Assembly (NCBI RefSeq): GCF_006363915.1
Contig: NZ_CP040946.1
Direction: 5' to 3' (one strand)
DNA length: 64,000 nucleotides
Source of the DNA: Methylophilus medardensis
Lineage (GTDB): Bacteria > Pseudomonadota > Gammaproteobacteria > Burkholderiales > Methylophilaceae
Part shown: positions 41,797 to 50,742 of the stretch, one piece after another
How positions within the stretch are numbered: the first letter of the stretch is position 1
How the letters are laid out: every line of letters starts with the position of its first letter
Made by a program: the position numbers and the translations under genes
Notes under the pieces: model-generated
Told to the model about the DNA's origin: nothing
Databases searched by the model: none
The model's input: only the letters and a program-made list of their open reading frames with translations

Positions 41797-42635
41797 TATG
41801 CTTGTGCTCCTAATTGATCGCCCAGTTCTTTGGCCCGGCGCGCGGCTTGCTCGGCGGCATGTTGCATCATGCCATGAATGTCATGCTGGCGCATACTCAA
41901 CAGCCCTTGTTCGGTGGTGCCGCCTTTGGAGGTAACTTGCTCGCGTAGTGTCGCAATCGGGGTCTGGCTGCCGGCAGCCAGCAAACTGGCACCTTTAAAA
42001 GTGGCCAAACTGAGTTGTAAGGATTGCGCCTCACTCAGGCCCAACGCGACGCCCGCAGCGCTCAGGGCTTCAATCATTAAAAACACATAGGCCGGGCCAC
42101 TGCCCGAAATCGCCGTCACGGCGTCCAGCTGTACTTCATCGTCCAGCCAAACGACCTCGCCTGCCGCTTGCAACAGGTCATCGGCCTGCGTGCGTTGTGC
42201 GGCGGACACCGCGGGCAAGGCAAAGGCACCGGTAATGCCAGACTGTATCTGCGCTGGGGTATTGGGCATCGTACGAATAATAGTAGGGTAGCCGCCCAGC
42301 CAGCGGCTGAGATCAGCGGTGCGGATGCCAGCGGCCACAGAAACCACTAATTGTGCATTGAGCAAAGGCGCCAGCGTTTGTGCAACCTGTTGTAATTGCT
42401 GCGGTTTCACGGCGATTACGATAACGTCTACCGCCAATAATGCCTCGGTCGCGCTGTCAGCGGTAGTCACACCCAGTGCAGTTTGCAGGGTGGTGTGCTT
42501 GGTTGTGTCTGGGTCGACCACGGTAATGTGTTGCATGGAAAACCCACGTTGTTGCAGGCCGATCATTAAGGCTTGTGCCATATTGCCGCCGCCAATAAAA
42601 GCGATGCGCATGTTTGAAAGGGAAGCGGAAGTCAT
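41796..42635 (-). CDS. proC: Pyrroline-5-carboxylate reductase
   Basis: A 279-residue NAD(P)H enzyme for the last step of proline synthesis. The dinucleotide motif IAFIGGGNMAQALMIGL is near residue 10; IRTMPNTPAQIQSGITG and the conserved DAVTAISGSGPAYVFLMIEAL follow, and the C-terminal LREQVTSKGGTTEQGL is the classic signature. ATG at 42635 with AAGGA upstream; it overlaps yggS by one base (TGATG). Confidence 0.96.
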   Translation of the reverse strand: MTSASLSNMRIAFIGGGNMAQALMIGLQQRGFSMQHITVVDPDTTKHTTLQTALGVTTADSATEALLAVDVIVIAVKPQQLQQVAQTLAPLLNAQLVVSVAAGIRTADLSRWLGGYPTIIRTMPNTPAQIQSGITGAFALPAVSAAQRTQADDLLQAAGEVVWLDDEVQLDAVTAISGSGPAYVFLMIEALSAAGVALGLSEAQSLQLSLATFKGASLLAAGSQTPIATLREQVTSKGGTTEQGLLSMRQHDIHGMMQHAAEQAARRAKELGDQLGAQA

Positions 42636-43351
42636 CAAGGTCCTTTTGTTGCAGAGTCTGAGGGGGTTACGCGGACACGGGCACCGAAAATTGCAGTGCC
42701 TATGCGCACCAAGGTTGCACCTTCGGCGATAGCCGCAGCAAAATCATTGCTCATGCCGATGGAAAGGGTGTCTAGTTGCAGGCCCTGCGCGTTTAAGTGA
42801 TCAAACAAAGCACGCACCTGCCGAAATTGGTCACGCTGTTCCTCAAAGGTGTGACAAGGGGCGGGAATCGCCATCAAGCCTCGCAACTGCAAGTTTGGCA
42901 ACTGTTTGATATTTAAGGCGAGTTCTAATAGTTCATCACCACTGGCACCACTTTTGCTTTGCTCTTCACTGATGTTGACTTGCAGGCAGATATTGAGTGG
43001 CCCGCGCTCCGGGGGACGGGCATCAGACAGCCGTTGGGCAATTTTAAGCCGATCCACAGAGTGCACCCAGTCGAAATGACGGGCGATGGGCTGTGTTTTG
43101 TTGCTTTGAATCGGTCCGATAAAGTGCCACGCGATAGCACAGTCTTCAAGGTCAGCTTGTTTTTGCAGTGCCTCTTGTACATAGTTTTCGCCAAAGACGG
43201 TTTGGCCTGCAGCATAAGCGGCACGGATCACCTCCGCCGATTGCGTTTTACTCACGGCACACAAGGTCACAGTCTGGGCCGCCTGAAAACGTGTTTGCGC
43301 CGCTGTAATCTGTTGTTGAATCGTGGCGAGGTTTTCAGAGAGGGTAGTCAT
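42635..43351 (-). CDS. yggS: PLP homeostasis protein YggS
   Basis: A 239-residue pyridoxal-phosphate-binding TIM-barrel protein that keeps PLP levels in check. The Schiff-base lysine lies in LCAVSKTQSAEVIRAAY; GENYVQEALQK, WHFIGPIQSNK and the closing LSIGMSNDFAAAIAEGATLVRIGTAIFG are signature stretches. ATG at 43351. yggS-proC-yggT is a conserved operon. It is divergent from pilT, with a shared 88-base promoter region. Confidence 0.95.
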   Translation of the reverse strand: MTTLSENLATIQQQITAAQTRFQAAQTVTLCAVSKTQSAEVIRAAYAAGQTVFGENYVQEALQKQADLEDCAIAWHFIGPIQSNKTQPIARHFDWVHSVDRLKIAQRLSDARPPERGPLNICLQVNISEEQSKSGASGDELLELALNIKQLPNLQLRGLMAIPAPCHTFEEQRDQFRQVRALFDHLNAQGLQLDTLSIGMSNDFAAAIAEGATLVRIGTAIFGARVRVTPSDSATKGP

Positions 43352-43439
43352 GGGCAATCGTGATGGTTTGAAAACAAGTCTTTACAATTTAGAATGCAAA
43401 GCGATAGCACCATTATATAAATAATCATTGGAGTCGATT

Positions 43440-44483
43440 GTGGATATTTCAGATTTATTAGCATTTTCTGTCAAAAACAAAGCCTCGGACTTACATTTGT
43501 CCTCTGGTCTACCACCGATGATTCGTGTGCATGGCGATGTGCGTAAAATTAATTTACCCGCGATGGAGCATGCTGAAGTGCACCGGATGCTGTATGACAT
43601 CATGAATGACAGTCAGCGCAAAGTGTATGAAGAAACGCTGGAGTGCGATTTTTCGTTTGAGATTCCAGACCTAGCGCGTTTTCGGGTCAATGCATTTAAT
43701 CAGCAACGCGGCGCCGGCGCGGTGTTCCGGACGATTCCGAGTAAGGTGTTAACGTTAGAAGAGTTGAATGCTCCACGGGTGTTTAAAGATATCGCGGATA
43801 CCCCGCGCGGCATTGTGCTGGTGACAGGCCCGACCGGTTCAGGGAAATCGACCACGCTGGCAGCCATGATCGACTATATCAACGAGTCACAAATGTCCCA
43901 TGTGCTGACCGTGGAGGACCCTATCGAATTTGTGCATACCTCTAAAAAATCATTGATTAACCAGCGCGAAGTCGGCCCCCACACCATGTCGTTTGAAAAC
44001 GCCTTGCGCTCCGCACTGCGTGAGGACCCAGACGTGATTTTGGTGGGCGAGATGCGTGACCTTGAAACCATTCGTCTGGCGTTGACAGCCGCGGAAACTG
44101 GCCACTTGGTCTTTGGCACCTTGCACACCAGCTCAGCCGCTAAGACCATCGACCGGGTAGTCGATGTGTTTCCGGCGGCAGAAAAAGAAATGGTTCGCTC
44201 GATGTTGTCTGAATCGCTACGCGCCGTGATTTCACAAACGCTATGTAAAACCAAGGATGAGCAAGGCCGGGTTGCCGCGCATGAAATCATGATGGGCACG
44301 CCAGCTATCCGCAATTTGATTCGTGAAAACAAAATTGCGCAGATGTACTCCGCGATTCAAACTGGCCAGAGCATGGGTATGCAAACCTTAGACCAGAACC
44401 TGCAAGATCTGGTTAAACGCAATGTCATCAGTGCCGCAGAAGCCCGCACTAAGGCTGCTAATCGTGACGCTATCATCGGCTAA
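43440..44483 (+). CDS. pilT: Type IV pilus retraction ATPase PilT
   Basis: A 347-residue hexameric ATPase that disassembles pili for twitching and DNA uptake. The N-terminal PAS-like domain has NKASDLHLSSGLPP. Walker A is GPTGSGKSTT near residue 131, Walker B-type ILVGEMRDLETIRLAL near residue 200, and HTSSAAKTIDRVVDVFP follows. Start taken as GTG at 43440 with GGAG upstream, giving MDISDLLAF, as in known PilT. pilU follows after four bases. Confidence 0.96.
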   Translation: MDISDLLAFSVKNKASDLHLSSGLPPMIRVHGDVRKINLPAMEHAEVHRMLYDIMNDSQRKVYEETLECDFSFEIPDLARFRVNAFNQQRGAGAVFRTIPSKVLTLEELNAPRVFKDIADTPRGIVLVTGPTGSGKSTTLAAMIDYINESQMSHVLTVEDPIEFVHTSKKSLINQREVGPHTMSFENALRSALREDPDVILVGEMRDLETIRLALTAAETGHLVFGTLHTSSAAKTIDRVVDVFPAAEKEMVRSMLSESLRAVISQTLCKTKDEQGRVAAHEIMMGTPAIRNLIRENKIAQMYSAIQTGQSMGMQTLDQNLQDLVKRNVISAAEARTKAANRDAIIG

Positions 44484-44487
44484 TACT

Positions 44488-45648
44488 ATGGATAGTACGC
44501 AAACCACTGGCGATCACGGCCAAACTGAAAAATTTGTGAATGACCTGCTCAAGCTGATGGTCACACGTAAAGCATCCGATCTTTTTATCACGGCGGGCTT
44601 TCCGCCAGCGATGAAGATCGATGGCAAACTGACACCGGTCTCGTCACAAACCCTCACCACGCAACAAACAGCTGAAATTGCAACCGCCGTCATGAATGAC
44701 AAGCAGGCGCAAGAGTTCAAGCAGACGATGGAATGTAATTTTGCCATCAGCATGGCGGCGGTTGGCCGCTTTCGTGTCAATACGTTTATTCAGCGTAGTG
44801 CTGTTGGCTTGGTGTTTCGGGTGATTAACACCAATATTCCCAAGTTTGATGACTTGAAGTTGCCAGTGATTTTGAAAGAAGTGGTGATGGCCAAACGTGG
44901 CCTGATCATTTTTGTGGGCGGCACTGGCTCTGGTAAGTCAACGTCAATGGCGGCAATGTTAGGCCATCGCAATGAAAGTAGTTATGGCCACATTATTACC
45001 ATTGAAGACCCGGTTGAGTTTATTCATGGCCATCGCAATTGTATTGTCACTCAGCGTGAAGTGGGCGTGGATACGGAGAGCTGGCATGCTGCGCTTAAAA
45101 ACACGCTGCGTCAGGCACCCGATGTGATTATGATTGGGGAGATTCGGGATCGCGAAACCATGGATTATGCGATTGCGTTCTCAGAGACCGGACATTTGTG
45201 TTTGGCTACCTTGCACGCCAATAGTACCAATCAGGCGCTGGACCGCATTATTAACTTTTTCCCTGAAGAGCGTCGTCAGCAGTTGTTGATGGACTTATCA
45301 CTCAATCTACGCTGTGTCGCTTCACAGCGTTTGATCCCCAAAACGGATGGCAGCGGCCGCGTGGCAGCGGTGGAGGTGTTGCTGCATTCGCCCTTGATTT
45401 CTGACCTGATTTACAAGGGCGACGTACACGCCATCAAAGAGATCATGGCTAAATCACGTGAGCTGGGGATGCAGACATTCGACCAAGCATTGTTTGATTT
45501 ATTTGAATCTGGTCAGATTAGTTATGACGATGCTTTGCGCAATGCCGATTCGGTCAATGACTTGCGTTTAAAATTCAAACTCAATAGCAAAGTGACCAAT
45601 CCTGAGAATCAGGAGCGCAGCAAGATTTCAGATTTAGACATTTTGTAG
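44488..45648 (+). CDS. pilU: PilT-like ATPase PilU
   Basis: A 386-residue PilT paralogue that works together with PilT for retraction. Walker A is GGTGSGKSTSM near residue 145; IGEIRDRETMDYAIAFSETGHLC and NSTNQALDRIINFFPEERR follow. The N terminus carries a Gln/Thr-rich leader then KLMVTRKASDLFITAGFPP. The tail ends with a charged, Asn/Ser-rich stretch, as in PilU. Four bases after pilT. Confidence 0.95.
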   Translation: MDSTQTTGDHGQTEKFVNDLLKLMVTRKASDLFITAGFPPAMKIDGKLTPVSSQTLTTQQTAEIATAVMNDKQAQEFKQTMECNFAISMAAVGRFRVNTFIQRSAVGLVFRVINTNIPKFDDLKLPVILKEVVMAKRGLIIFVGGTGSGKSTSMAAMLGHRNESSYGHIITIEDPVEFIHGHRNCIVTQREVGVDTESWHAALKNTLRQAPDVIMIGEIRDRETMDYAIAFSETGHLCLATLHANSTNQALDRIINFFPEERRQQLLMDLSLNLRCVASQRLIPKTDGSGRVAAVEVLLHSPLISDLIYKGDVHAIKEIMAKSRELGMQTFDQALFDLFESGQISYDDALRNADSVNDLRLKFKLNSKVTNPENQERSKISDLDIL

Positions 45649-45677
45649 ACGCGCTACTAAGTTAGCGCAATCTAAAA

Positions 45678-45711
45678 CACGTCTGCGATGCTTAAAAGTA
45701 TCGCAGGCGTG
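45678..45711. terminator. Hairpin between pilU and pyrX
   Basis: Arms CACGTCTGCGAT and ATCGCAGGCGTG, twelve pairs with one mismatch (T-G), loop of ten bases, with A/T runs on both sides. Placed in the 73-base gap between two convergent genes, so it is most likely a bidirectional terminator. Confidence 0.65.
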
Positions 45712-45721
45712 CTGCTTTTAG

Positions 45722-47014
45722 CTACCGAGATTGCAAGGTTTCTTGCTGAAATACCAGCTTGCCTTGGGTTAAAGTGGTGGTAACTTTGCCAGTGACCGCG
45801 TGATTGACAAACGGCGTGTTTTTGCCCTGACTGGTCAAGGCGCGGCCATCTACCCGCCACTCCATTTCCGGGTCATAAATCACCACATCTGCGCTGGCAC
45901 CTACCTGCAGGTGCCCAGCGGCGATACCCAAGATATTCGCCGGTGTTTGGGTGATTTTTGTCAGTGCTTGTGTTGGTGCAAGCTTGGCTTGTGCAGCCCA
46001 TTTCAGGGTGAGTGGCAACAGTAGCTCAAGCGCTGAAGCGCCCGCATGCGATTCGGCAAACGGCAGTGCCTTGGCGTCATCATCCACCGGCGTATGGTCT
46101 GAGCAAATCGCATCCAGGGTGCCATCCAACAAGCCGGCGCGCAGTGCATCCCGGTCTCGCTGTGTACGCACAGGCGGTTTTAAATGCACCATGCTGTCGA
46201 AAAAGCCAATGTCCATATCGGTCAGGTGCAAGTGTTGAATACTCACATCCGCAGATAATGCCATGCCAGATTGTTTGGCTTGACGGATCAGTTCGACTGA
46301 CTCTGCGGTAGAGACCCGCGCAATGTGCAATTTGACGCCGGTGGCTTGCGCAATACGTAACATGGTTTGCAAGGCTATGCTTTCTGCCGCAGAAGGAATC
46401 CCTTTGAGACCTAACCGAGAGGCGACTTCGCCATCATGCGCGACACCATTTTTAGCCAGGTAAGGATCCTCGGCGCGCATAAACAAGGTGTAACCAAAAG
46501 AGGCCGCATACTCAAACGCGCGCCACAGTACCTGTGTATCGACAATGGCAGTATCCGCTTGCGAGAAGCCGACGCAGCCGGCCGCCGTTAAGGCATACAT
46601 TTCAGTCAGCAATTGGCCTTGAAGTTGACGAGTGACCGCGCCCAACGGATACACGTGGGCCAGTGCTTGAGATTTGGCACGGTGCTTAAGCATCTCTACC
46701 AAGCCTGGCTCATCTAATACGGGGTCAGTGTCTGGCGGGCAAGCGAGGCTGGTCACGCCACCGGCCATGGCTGCACGTAACTCGCTGAGCAAGGTGGCTT
46801 TGTATTCGCTGCCTGGTTCACGCAGGCGGGCGCATAAATCAACCAAGCCGGGTAGTACCCATTTGCCCGTGGCATCCAGTGTTTGATCAGCGATAAAGTC
46901 AGCCGGTGCTTCGCCAATCGCGACAATATTGCCGTCGGCGATATACAGGTCTTTGACTTGATCCAGTGATTGGCTGGCATCCATGAGCCGGCCTTGTTTG
47001 ATGAGGATATTCAT
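45722..47014 (-). CDS. pyrX: Dihydroorotase-like protein PyrX (non-catalytic)
   Basis: A 430-residue amidohydrolase-fold protein in the position of the multifunctional-type dihydroorotase. In active enzymes the sequence after PGLVD is H-x-H-x-REPG; here it is DLCARLREPG, with Cys61 and Arg63 in place of the two zinc histidines. Later metal sites are also altered (FMRAED and LHIARVST where histidines are expected), though SDHTP remains. This fits the inactive PyrC' of Pseudomonas, which is needed for assembly of aspartate carbamoyltransferase. A true pyrC should lie elsewhere. It overlaps pyrB by ATGA. Confidence 0.88.
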   Translation of the reverse strand: MNILIKQGRLMDASQSLDQVKDLYIADGNIVAIGEAPADFIADQTLDATGKWVLPGLVDLCARLREPGSEYKATLLSELRAAMAGGVTSLACPPDTDPVLDEPGLVEMLKHRAKSQALAHVYPLGAVTRQLQGQLLTEMYALTAAGCVGFSQADTAIVDTQVLWRAFEYAASFGYTLFMRAEDPYLAKNGVAHDGEVASRLGLKGIPSAAESIALQTMLRIAQATGVKLHIARVSTAESVELIRQAKQSGMALSADVSIQHLHLTDMDIGFFDSMVHLKPPVRTQRDRDALRAGLLDGTLDAICSDHTPVDDDAKALPFAESHAGASALELLLPLTLKWAAQAKLAPTQALTKITQTPANILGIAAGHLQVGASADVVIYDPEMEWRVDGRALTSQGKNTPFVNHAVTGKVTTTLTQGKLVFQQETLQSR

Positions 47015-47967
47015 GCGGCGTTGCCTCCCCCAAGAATGGCCATCACCGCCATGCGCACTGCAATGCCATAGGTGACTTGCGGCAGAATCACGGATTGCTT
47101 CCCGTCGGCGACAGCGGAGTCGATTTCGACGCCTCGATTCATCGGTCCGGGGTGCATCACGATCGCATCCGGTCTGGCAAGGGCCAACCGTTCAGGCGTC
47201 AGGCCAAACGTTTGAAAAAATTCTTGCGAGCTAGGGAGCAAGGCACCAGACATGCGCTCATTTTGCAGTCGCAGCATCATGACCACATCGACATCCTTGA
47301 GGCCTTGCTCCATATTGTGAAATACCTGTACGCCTAGTTTTTCGACATCGGTCGGCAACAAGGTGCGTGGGGCGATGACGCGGATCTCGGGCACGCCCAA
47401 GGTGGTTAATGCGTGAATTTCACTGCGGGCAACGCGGGAATGCAAAACATCGCCCACAATAGCCACGCGCAGATTGTGCATTTCTGGTTTGTATTTGCGG
47501 ATAGTAAATACGTCAAGCAACCCTTGAGTAGGGTGCGCATGGCGGCCATCGCCGGCGTTGATTACACTGATGTGGGGCGGCACATGCTGTGCAATAAAAT
47601 GTGCCGCGCCACTTTGCTGATGACGTACCACAAACATGTCCGCGTGCATGGCGATCAAGTTGTTCACCGTATCCAGAATGGTCTCGCCTTTGGATTGCGA
47701 TGAGGTGCTCACATTGAGGTTGAGCACATCCGCCGACAGACGTTTGGCTGCAATTTCAAATGTGGTGCGCGTACGCGTGCTGTTTTCAAAGAAAATATTG
47801 CACACCGTTTTGCCGCGCAGTAACGGCACCTTTTTCACTTCACGCTCGGCCACGCCGACAAAGTTTTCGGCGGTATCCAAAATGTCGTTGAGGATGCGTT
47901 TGGGAAGCCCTTCGATACTGAGTAGGTGCTGTAATTGTCCCTGCGCATTGAGTTGCGGGTTATACAT
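47011..47967 (-). CDS. pyrB: Aspartate carbamoyltransferase catalytic subunit
   Basis: A 318-residue enzyme for the first committed step of pyrimidine synthesis. The carbamoyl-phosphate motif STRTR is at residues 63-67 in FFENSTRTRTTFE; HAHPTQGLLDVFTI, VAIVGDVLHSRVARS and HPGPMNRGVEI are the further signatures. ATG at 47967 overlaps pyrR by eight bases. The partner pyrX overlaps at the 3' end, consistent with a PyrB-PyrX complex. No pyrI is present. Confidence 0.96.
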   Translation of the reverse strand: MYNPQLNAQGQLQHLLSIEGLPKRILNDILDTAENFVGVAEREVKKVPLLRGKTVCNIFFENSTRTRTTFEIAAKRLSADVLNLNVSTSSQSKGETILDTVNNLIAMHADMFVVRHQQSGAAHFIAQHVPPHISVINAGDGRHAHPTQGLLDVFTIRKYKPEMHNLRVAIVGDVLHSRVARSEIHALTTLGVPEIRVIAPRTLLPTDVEKLGVQVFHNMEQGLKDVDVVMMLRLQNERMSGALLPSSQEFFQTFGLTPERLALARPDAIVMHPGPMNRGVEIDSAVADGKQSVILPQVTYGIAVRMAVMAILGGGNAA

Positions 47968-48502
47968 GGGTGGTGGCTCCCTTATTTGCAAGCGGGGTAG
48001 ACTCGGCGATGCTCAGATGCAAGCGCCCTTGCGTATTCATGGCTAGCTCATAAGATTGGTGTGCTAATAATGGTAGGTCTGCACCGACCATGTCTGGGCG
48101 AATCGGCAGTTGCGCGCCGCCACGGTTTATCAATACCGCAAGTTGCACCGACGCGGGACGGCCATGATCAAATAATTCGTTCATCACGGCGCGGGTGGTA
48201 CGTCCGGTATAAAAAATATCATCCACTAAAATAATGTGTTTGGCGTTCACGTCAAAAGGCATCTGTGCTGGTTGCGCCGCTGTTTTGAGGCCGCGTTGCG
48301 CGTAGTCATCACGGTACATGGCAGCATCCAATTTGCCATGCGGGATGTCCCGGCCAAGCTCAGCCTGCAAACGATGCAGCAATCTTTCCATCAGCCACAC
48401 GCCGCCGGTATAAATCCCCACTAGTACCGTTTGGTCTTGAATGCGAGGCTTCAGTTGTTGATACAAATGTTCAAGCAGTTGTTCGGGGTCAGGTAAGGTC
48501 AT
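47960..48502 (-). CDS. pyrR: PyrR-like bifunctional regulator/uracil phosphoribosyltransferase
   Basis: A 180-residue phosphoribosyltransferase-fold protein. The PRPP loop is IILVDDIFYTGRTTRAVMNEL near residues 90-110. In firmicutes PyrR binds pyr mRNA; in Proteobacteria such as Pseudomonas its role with pyrB expression is different. I saw no obvious RNA attenuator within this overlapping operon. The start overlaps the ruvX stop by ATGA. Confidence 0.92.
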   Translation of the reverse strand: MTLPDPEQLLEHLYQQLKPRIQDQTVLVGIYTGGVWLMERLLHRLQAELGRDIPHGKLDAAMYRDDYAQRGLKTAAQPAQMPFDVNAKHIILVDDIFYTGRTTRAVMNELFDHGRPASVQLAVLINRGGAQLPIRPDMVGADLPLLAHQSYELAMNTQGRLHLSIAESTPLANKGATTHV

Positions 48503-49038
48503 GATTGTCCAGTGCTGTCATGGGGATCTGCTGATAAGGCACGCGTATGGTAGGTATCAAAATACGATTGTAAAATAGTCTGGGCCGCAACTTGATCTAA
48601 CAACAGTTTTTGTGCGCGGCCTTTAATCCCCGCCTCGCTCAGTGATTGCGAAGCCTCGGCTGAAGTCAAACGCTCATCGATCATCACCACCGGCAAATTA
48701 AAACGGCCCTCAAGACGTTGCGCAAATTTTTGTGCCAACGCCGTCATGGCATGCGCCTCACCTTCCATGGACATCGGTAAGCCGACAACCAGCAGGCAAG
48801 GCCGCCATTCTTGCAATAATGCGTCAATCTGCGCAAATTTGGCGGCATTTTCTTCTGCGTCTATGGTCAGCAGCGGGTGTGCCAGCTTGAGCAAGGTGTC
48901 ACCCACGCCCACCCCGATGCGTTTTTCGCCAAAATCAAAGGCTAATACTGTGCCACTGACATCAGGATAACGTCGTTGGGTAATTGGTAAATGGCTTTGG
49001 TTGAGGGGTTGTTTACCGCGCTTGATCGCATCAGGCAT
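48499..49038 (-). CDS. ruvX: Holliday junction resolvase-like protein YqgF/RuvX
   Basis: A 179-residue RNase H-fold protein. The catalytic motif is VLAFDFGEKRIGVGVGD near residue 30; VVGLPMSMEGEAHAMT and VVMIDERLTSAEA follow, ending with the DQVAAQTILQSYFD helix. Family members take part in 16S rRNA processing. ATG at 49038 overlaps the algH stop by eight bases. algH-ruvX is a very common pair. Confidence 0.94.
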   Translation of the reverse strand: MPDAIKRGKQPLNQSHLPITQRRYPDVSGTVLAFDFGEKRIGVGVGDTLLKLAHPLLTIDAEENAAKFAQIDALLQEWRPCLLVVGLPMSMEGEAHAMTALAQKFAQRLEGRFNLPVVMIDERLTSAEASQSLSEAGIKGRAQKLLLDQVAAQTILQSYFDTYHTRALSADPHDSTGQS

Positions 49039-49636
49039 GGCCAGCGACCTCTGATAACGTCGCAAAGTCGACCCCAAGTTGATGCATGGCCCAGGCTAGT
49101 TTGTCGTCATTAGGTAATTTAAAAATGAGTTTATGCAACTGTTGATGGTCTGTCAGTGGCAAATTCAACCAAGCGTTTGCCTGGATTTCTTCTTCGAGTT
49201 GGCCTGCAGACCAACCGGTGTAGCCCAACGCAATGAACATATCTTGTGGCGCTTCATCGCGGGCGGCGGCTTCTAAAATGTCCTTGGATGAGGTCATGGC
49301 TAATCCATCAGACAGTTCCATGGTGGTATTGAACTCAGTGGCAGGCGTATGCAAGACAAAGCCACGTTCGACTTGCACGGGGCCACCAAAATGCACTTGG
49401 CGTTCTTGTTGGTAATCCGTCTCGCACGACATGTCTAGCTGTTCAAACAAGTCGCCCACATTGATTTGCAGCGGATGATTGAGGATCATGCCCATGGCGC
49501 CGTCGGCATCGTGGTTACATACCAGAATCACGCTTTTGCTGAAGTAGGGGTCTTCCATCGCCGGCATGGCGATGAGGATTTGTCCGGTCAGATTCATCCG
49601 TGTGTCATTAGACGCTAACGCTAACTGTTCATTCAT
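49031..49636 (-). CDS. algH: UPF0301 protein AlgH/YqgE
   Basis: A 201-residue protein of the AlgH family. NLTGQILIAMPAMEDPYFSKSVI opens it and VCNHDADGAMGMILNHPL follows; FGGPVQVERGFVLH and the C-terminal GYTGWSAGQLEEEI are the other signatures. AlgH was named for alginate regulation in Pseudomonas, but its molecular job is still uncertain. It overlaps ribBX by ATGA. Confidence 0.94.
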   Translation of the reverse strand: MNEQLALASNDTRMNLTGQILIAMPAMEDPYFSKSVILVCNHDADGAMGMILNHPLQINVGDLFEQLDMSCETDYQQERQVHFGGPVQVERGFVLHTPATEFNTTMELSDGLAMTSSKDILEAAARDEAPQDMFIALGYTGWSAGQLEEEIQANAWLNLPLTDHQQLHKLIFKLPNDDKLAWAMHQLGVDFATLSEVAGHA

Positions 49637-50742
49637 AAAAGGCTGGCTTCTTCCGCACTTAAATAACCGGTAATTTCTAGACCAAACCCGTCCATGCTAG
49701 GCATTTTGCGTGGCGTGGCCATCAGGCGCATTTTTTTGACATTAAGGTCGAGTAAAATTTGTGAGCCGATACCGTAATTTCGTAATTCTTGGTTGAGCAC
49801 CTGTTTTTGGTCTGCGCGCAGAATACGATCCGTCAACCCTAAGCCATCCTCATCATGGTTGATCAGCACGATCACCCCACACGGCACTTTGCTGATCACG
49901 CGCATCGCTTCTAGCAGATTCCAGCTGTGCGCTTGATGGCTACGATCGAGCAGGTCGATCATCGACAGTGGCTCATGCACTCTAACCAACACCTCTGTGC
50001 TGCTGTGCGGATCACCTTTGACTAATACCAGATGGGTTTCTTGTGCGATATTGTCACGGTAGGCAATGAGGCGCATGGGCCCAAAAACAGTCTCTATATT
50101 GCGTTCGGCACTGCGTTCGATCAGTGTTTCATGTGCGGCACGATAATGAATCAGGTCAGCAATCGTGCCAATTTTGATGTCATGCTCAGCCGCGACTTGC
50201 ATTAAATCGGGCAATCGTGCCATTTCACCGTCATCTTTTAAAATCTCGCAGATCACACTGGCAGGTTCGCAGCCAGCGAGTTGCGCCAAGTCGCAGCCTG
50301 CCTCAGTGTGCCCGGCGCGCACCAACACGCCACCATTCATGGCCGACAATGGGAAAATATGGCCAGGGCTGACGATACTGCGCGCATTGGCCTGTTTGGC
50401 AATCGCTGCACGGATGGTAGTGGCGCGGTCTGCCGCTGAAATGCCCGTGGTTACGCCTTCTGCGGCCTCAATGGAGACTGTAAAGTTAGTCCCCAGCCGG
50501 GTGCCATTTTTTTGCACCATGGGCGGCAAATCTAACTGACGACAACGTTGCTCGGTCAGTGTAAGACAAATCAAGCCGCGACCAAATTTGGCCATGAAGT
50601 TGATATGTTCTGCGGTGACGAATTCGGCGGCGATGACAAAATCACCTTCATTTTCACGGTGTTCGTCGTCGACCAGAATCACCATTTTTCCGGCACGAAT
50701 GTCGGCAATAATGGCTTCAATAGGGCTAATTTGCGCCGACAT
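49633..50742 (-). CDS. ribB: 3,4-dihydroxy-2-butanone-4-phosphate synthase with a degenerate GTP cyclohydrolase II-like domain (RibBX type)
   Basis: 369 residues. The N-terminal RibB domain (1-205) is intact: VDDEHRENEGDFV, the RLGTNFTVSIEA stretch and RAGHTEAGCDLAQLAG, so it can make the riboflavin precursor from ribulose 5-phosphate. The C-terminal half is RibA-like, but the Cys-rich zinc site after LVRVH is missing (it reads EPLSMIDLLDRSHQAH), and NHDEDGLGL replaces RQEGRGIGL. This is the RibBX variant described in Proteobacteria, with no cyclohydrolase activity expected. A separate RibA must exist. Its ATG overlaps ribE by one base (TAATG). Confidence 0.9.
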   Translation of the reverse strand: MSAQISPIEAIIADIRAGKMVILVDDEHRENEGDFVIAAEFVTAEHINFMAKFGRGLICLTLTEQRCRQLDLPPMVQKNGTRLGTNFTVSIEAAEGVTTGISAADRATTIRAAIAKQANARSIVSPGHIFPLSAMNGGVLVRAGHTEAGCDLAQLAGCEPASVICEILKDDGEMARLPDLMQVAAEHDIKIGTIADLIHYRAAHETLIERSAERNIETVFGPMRLIAYRDNIAQETHLVLVKGDPHSSTEVLVRVHEPLSMIDLLDRSHQAHSWNLLEAMRVISKVPCGVIVLINHDEDGLGLTDRILRADQKQVLNQELRNYGIGSQILLDLNVKKMRLMATPRKMPSMDGFGLEITGYLSAEEASLL

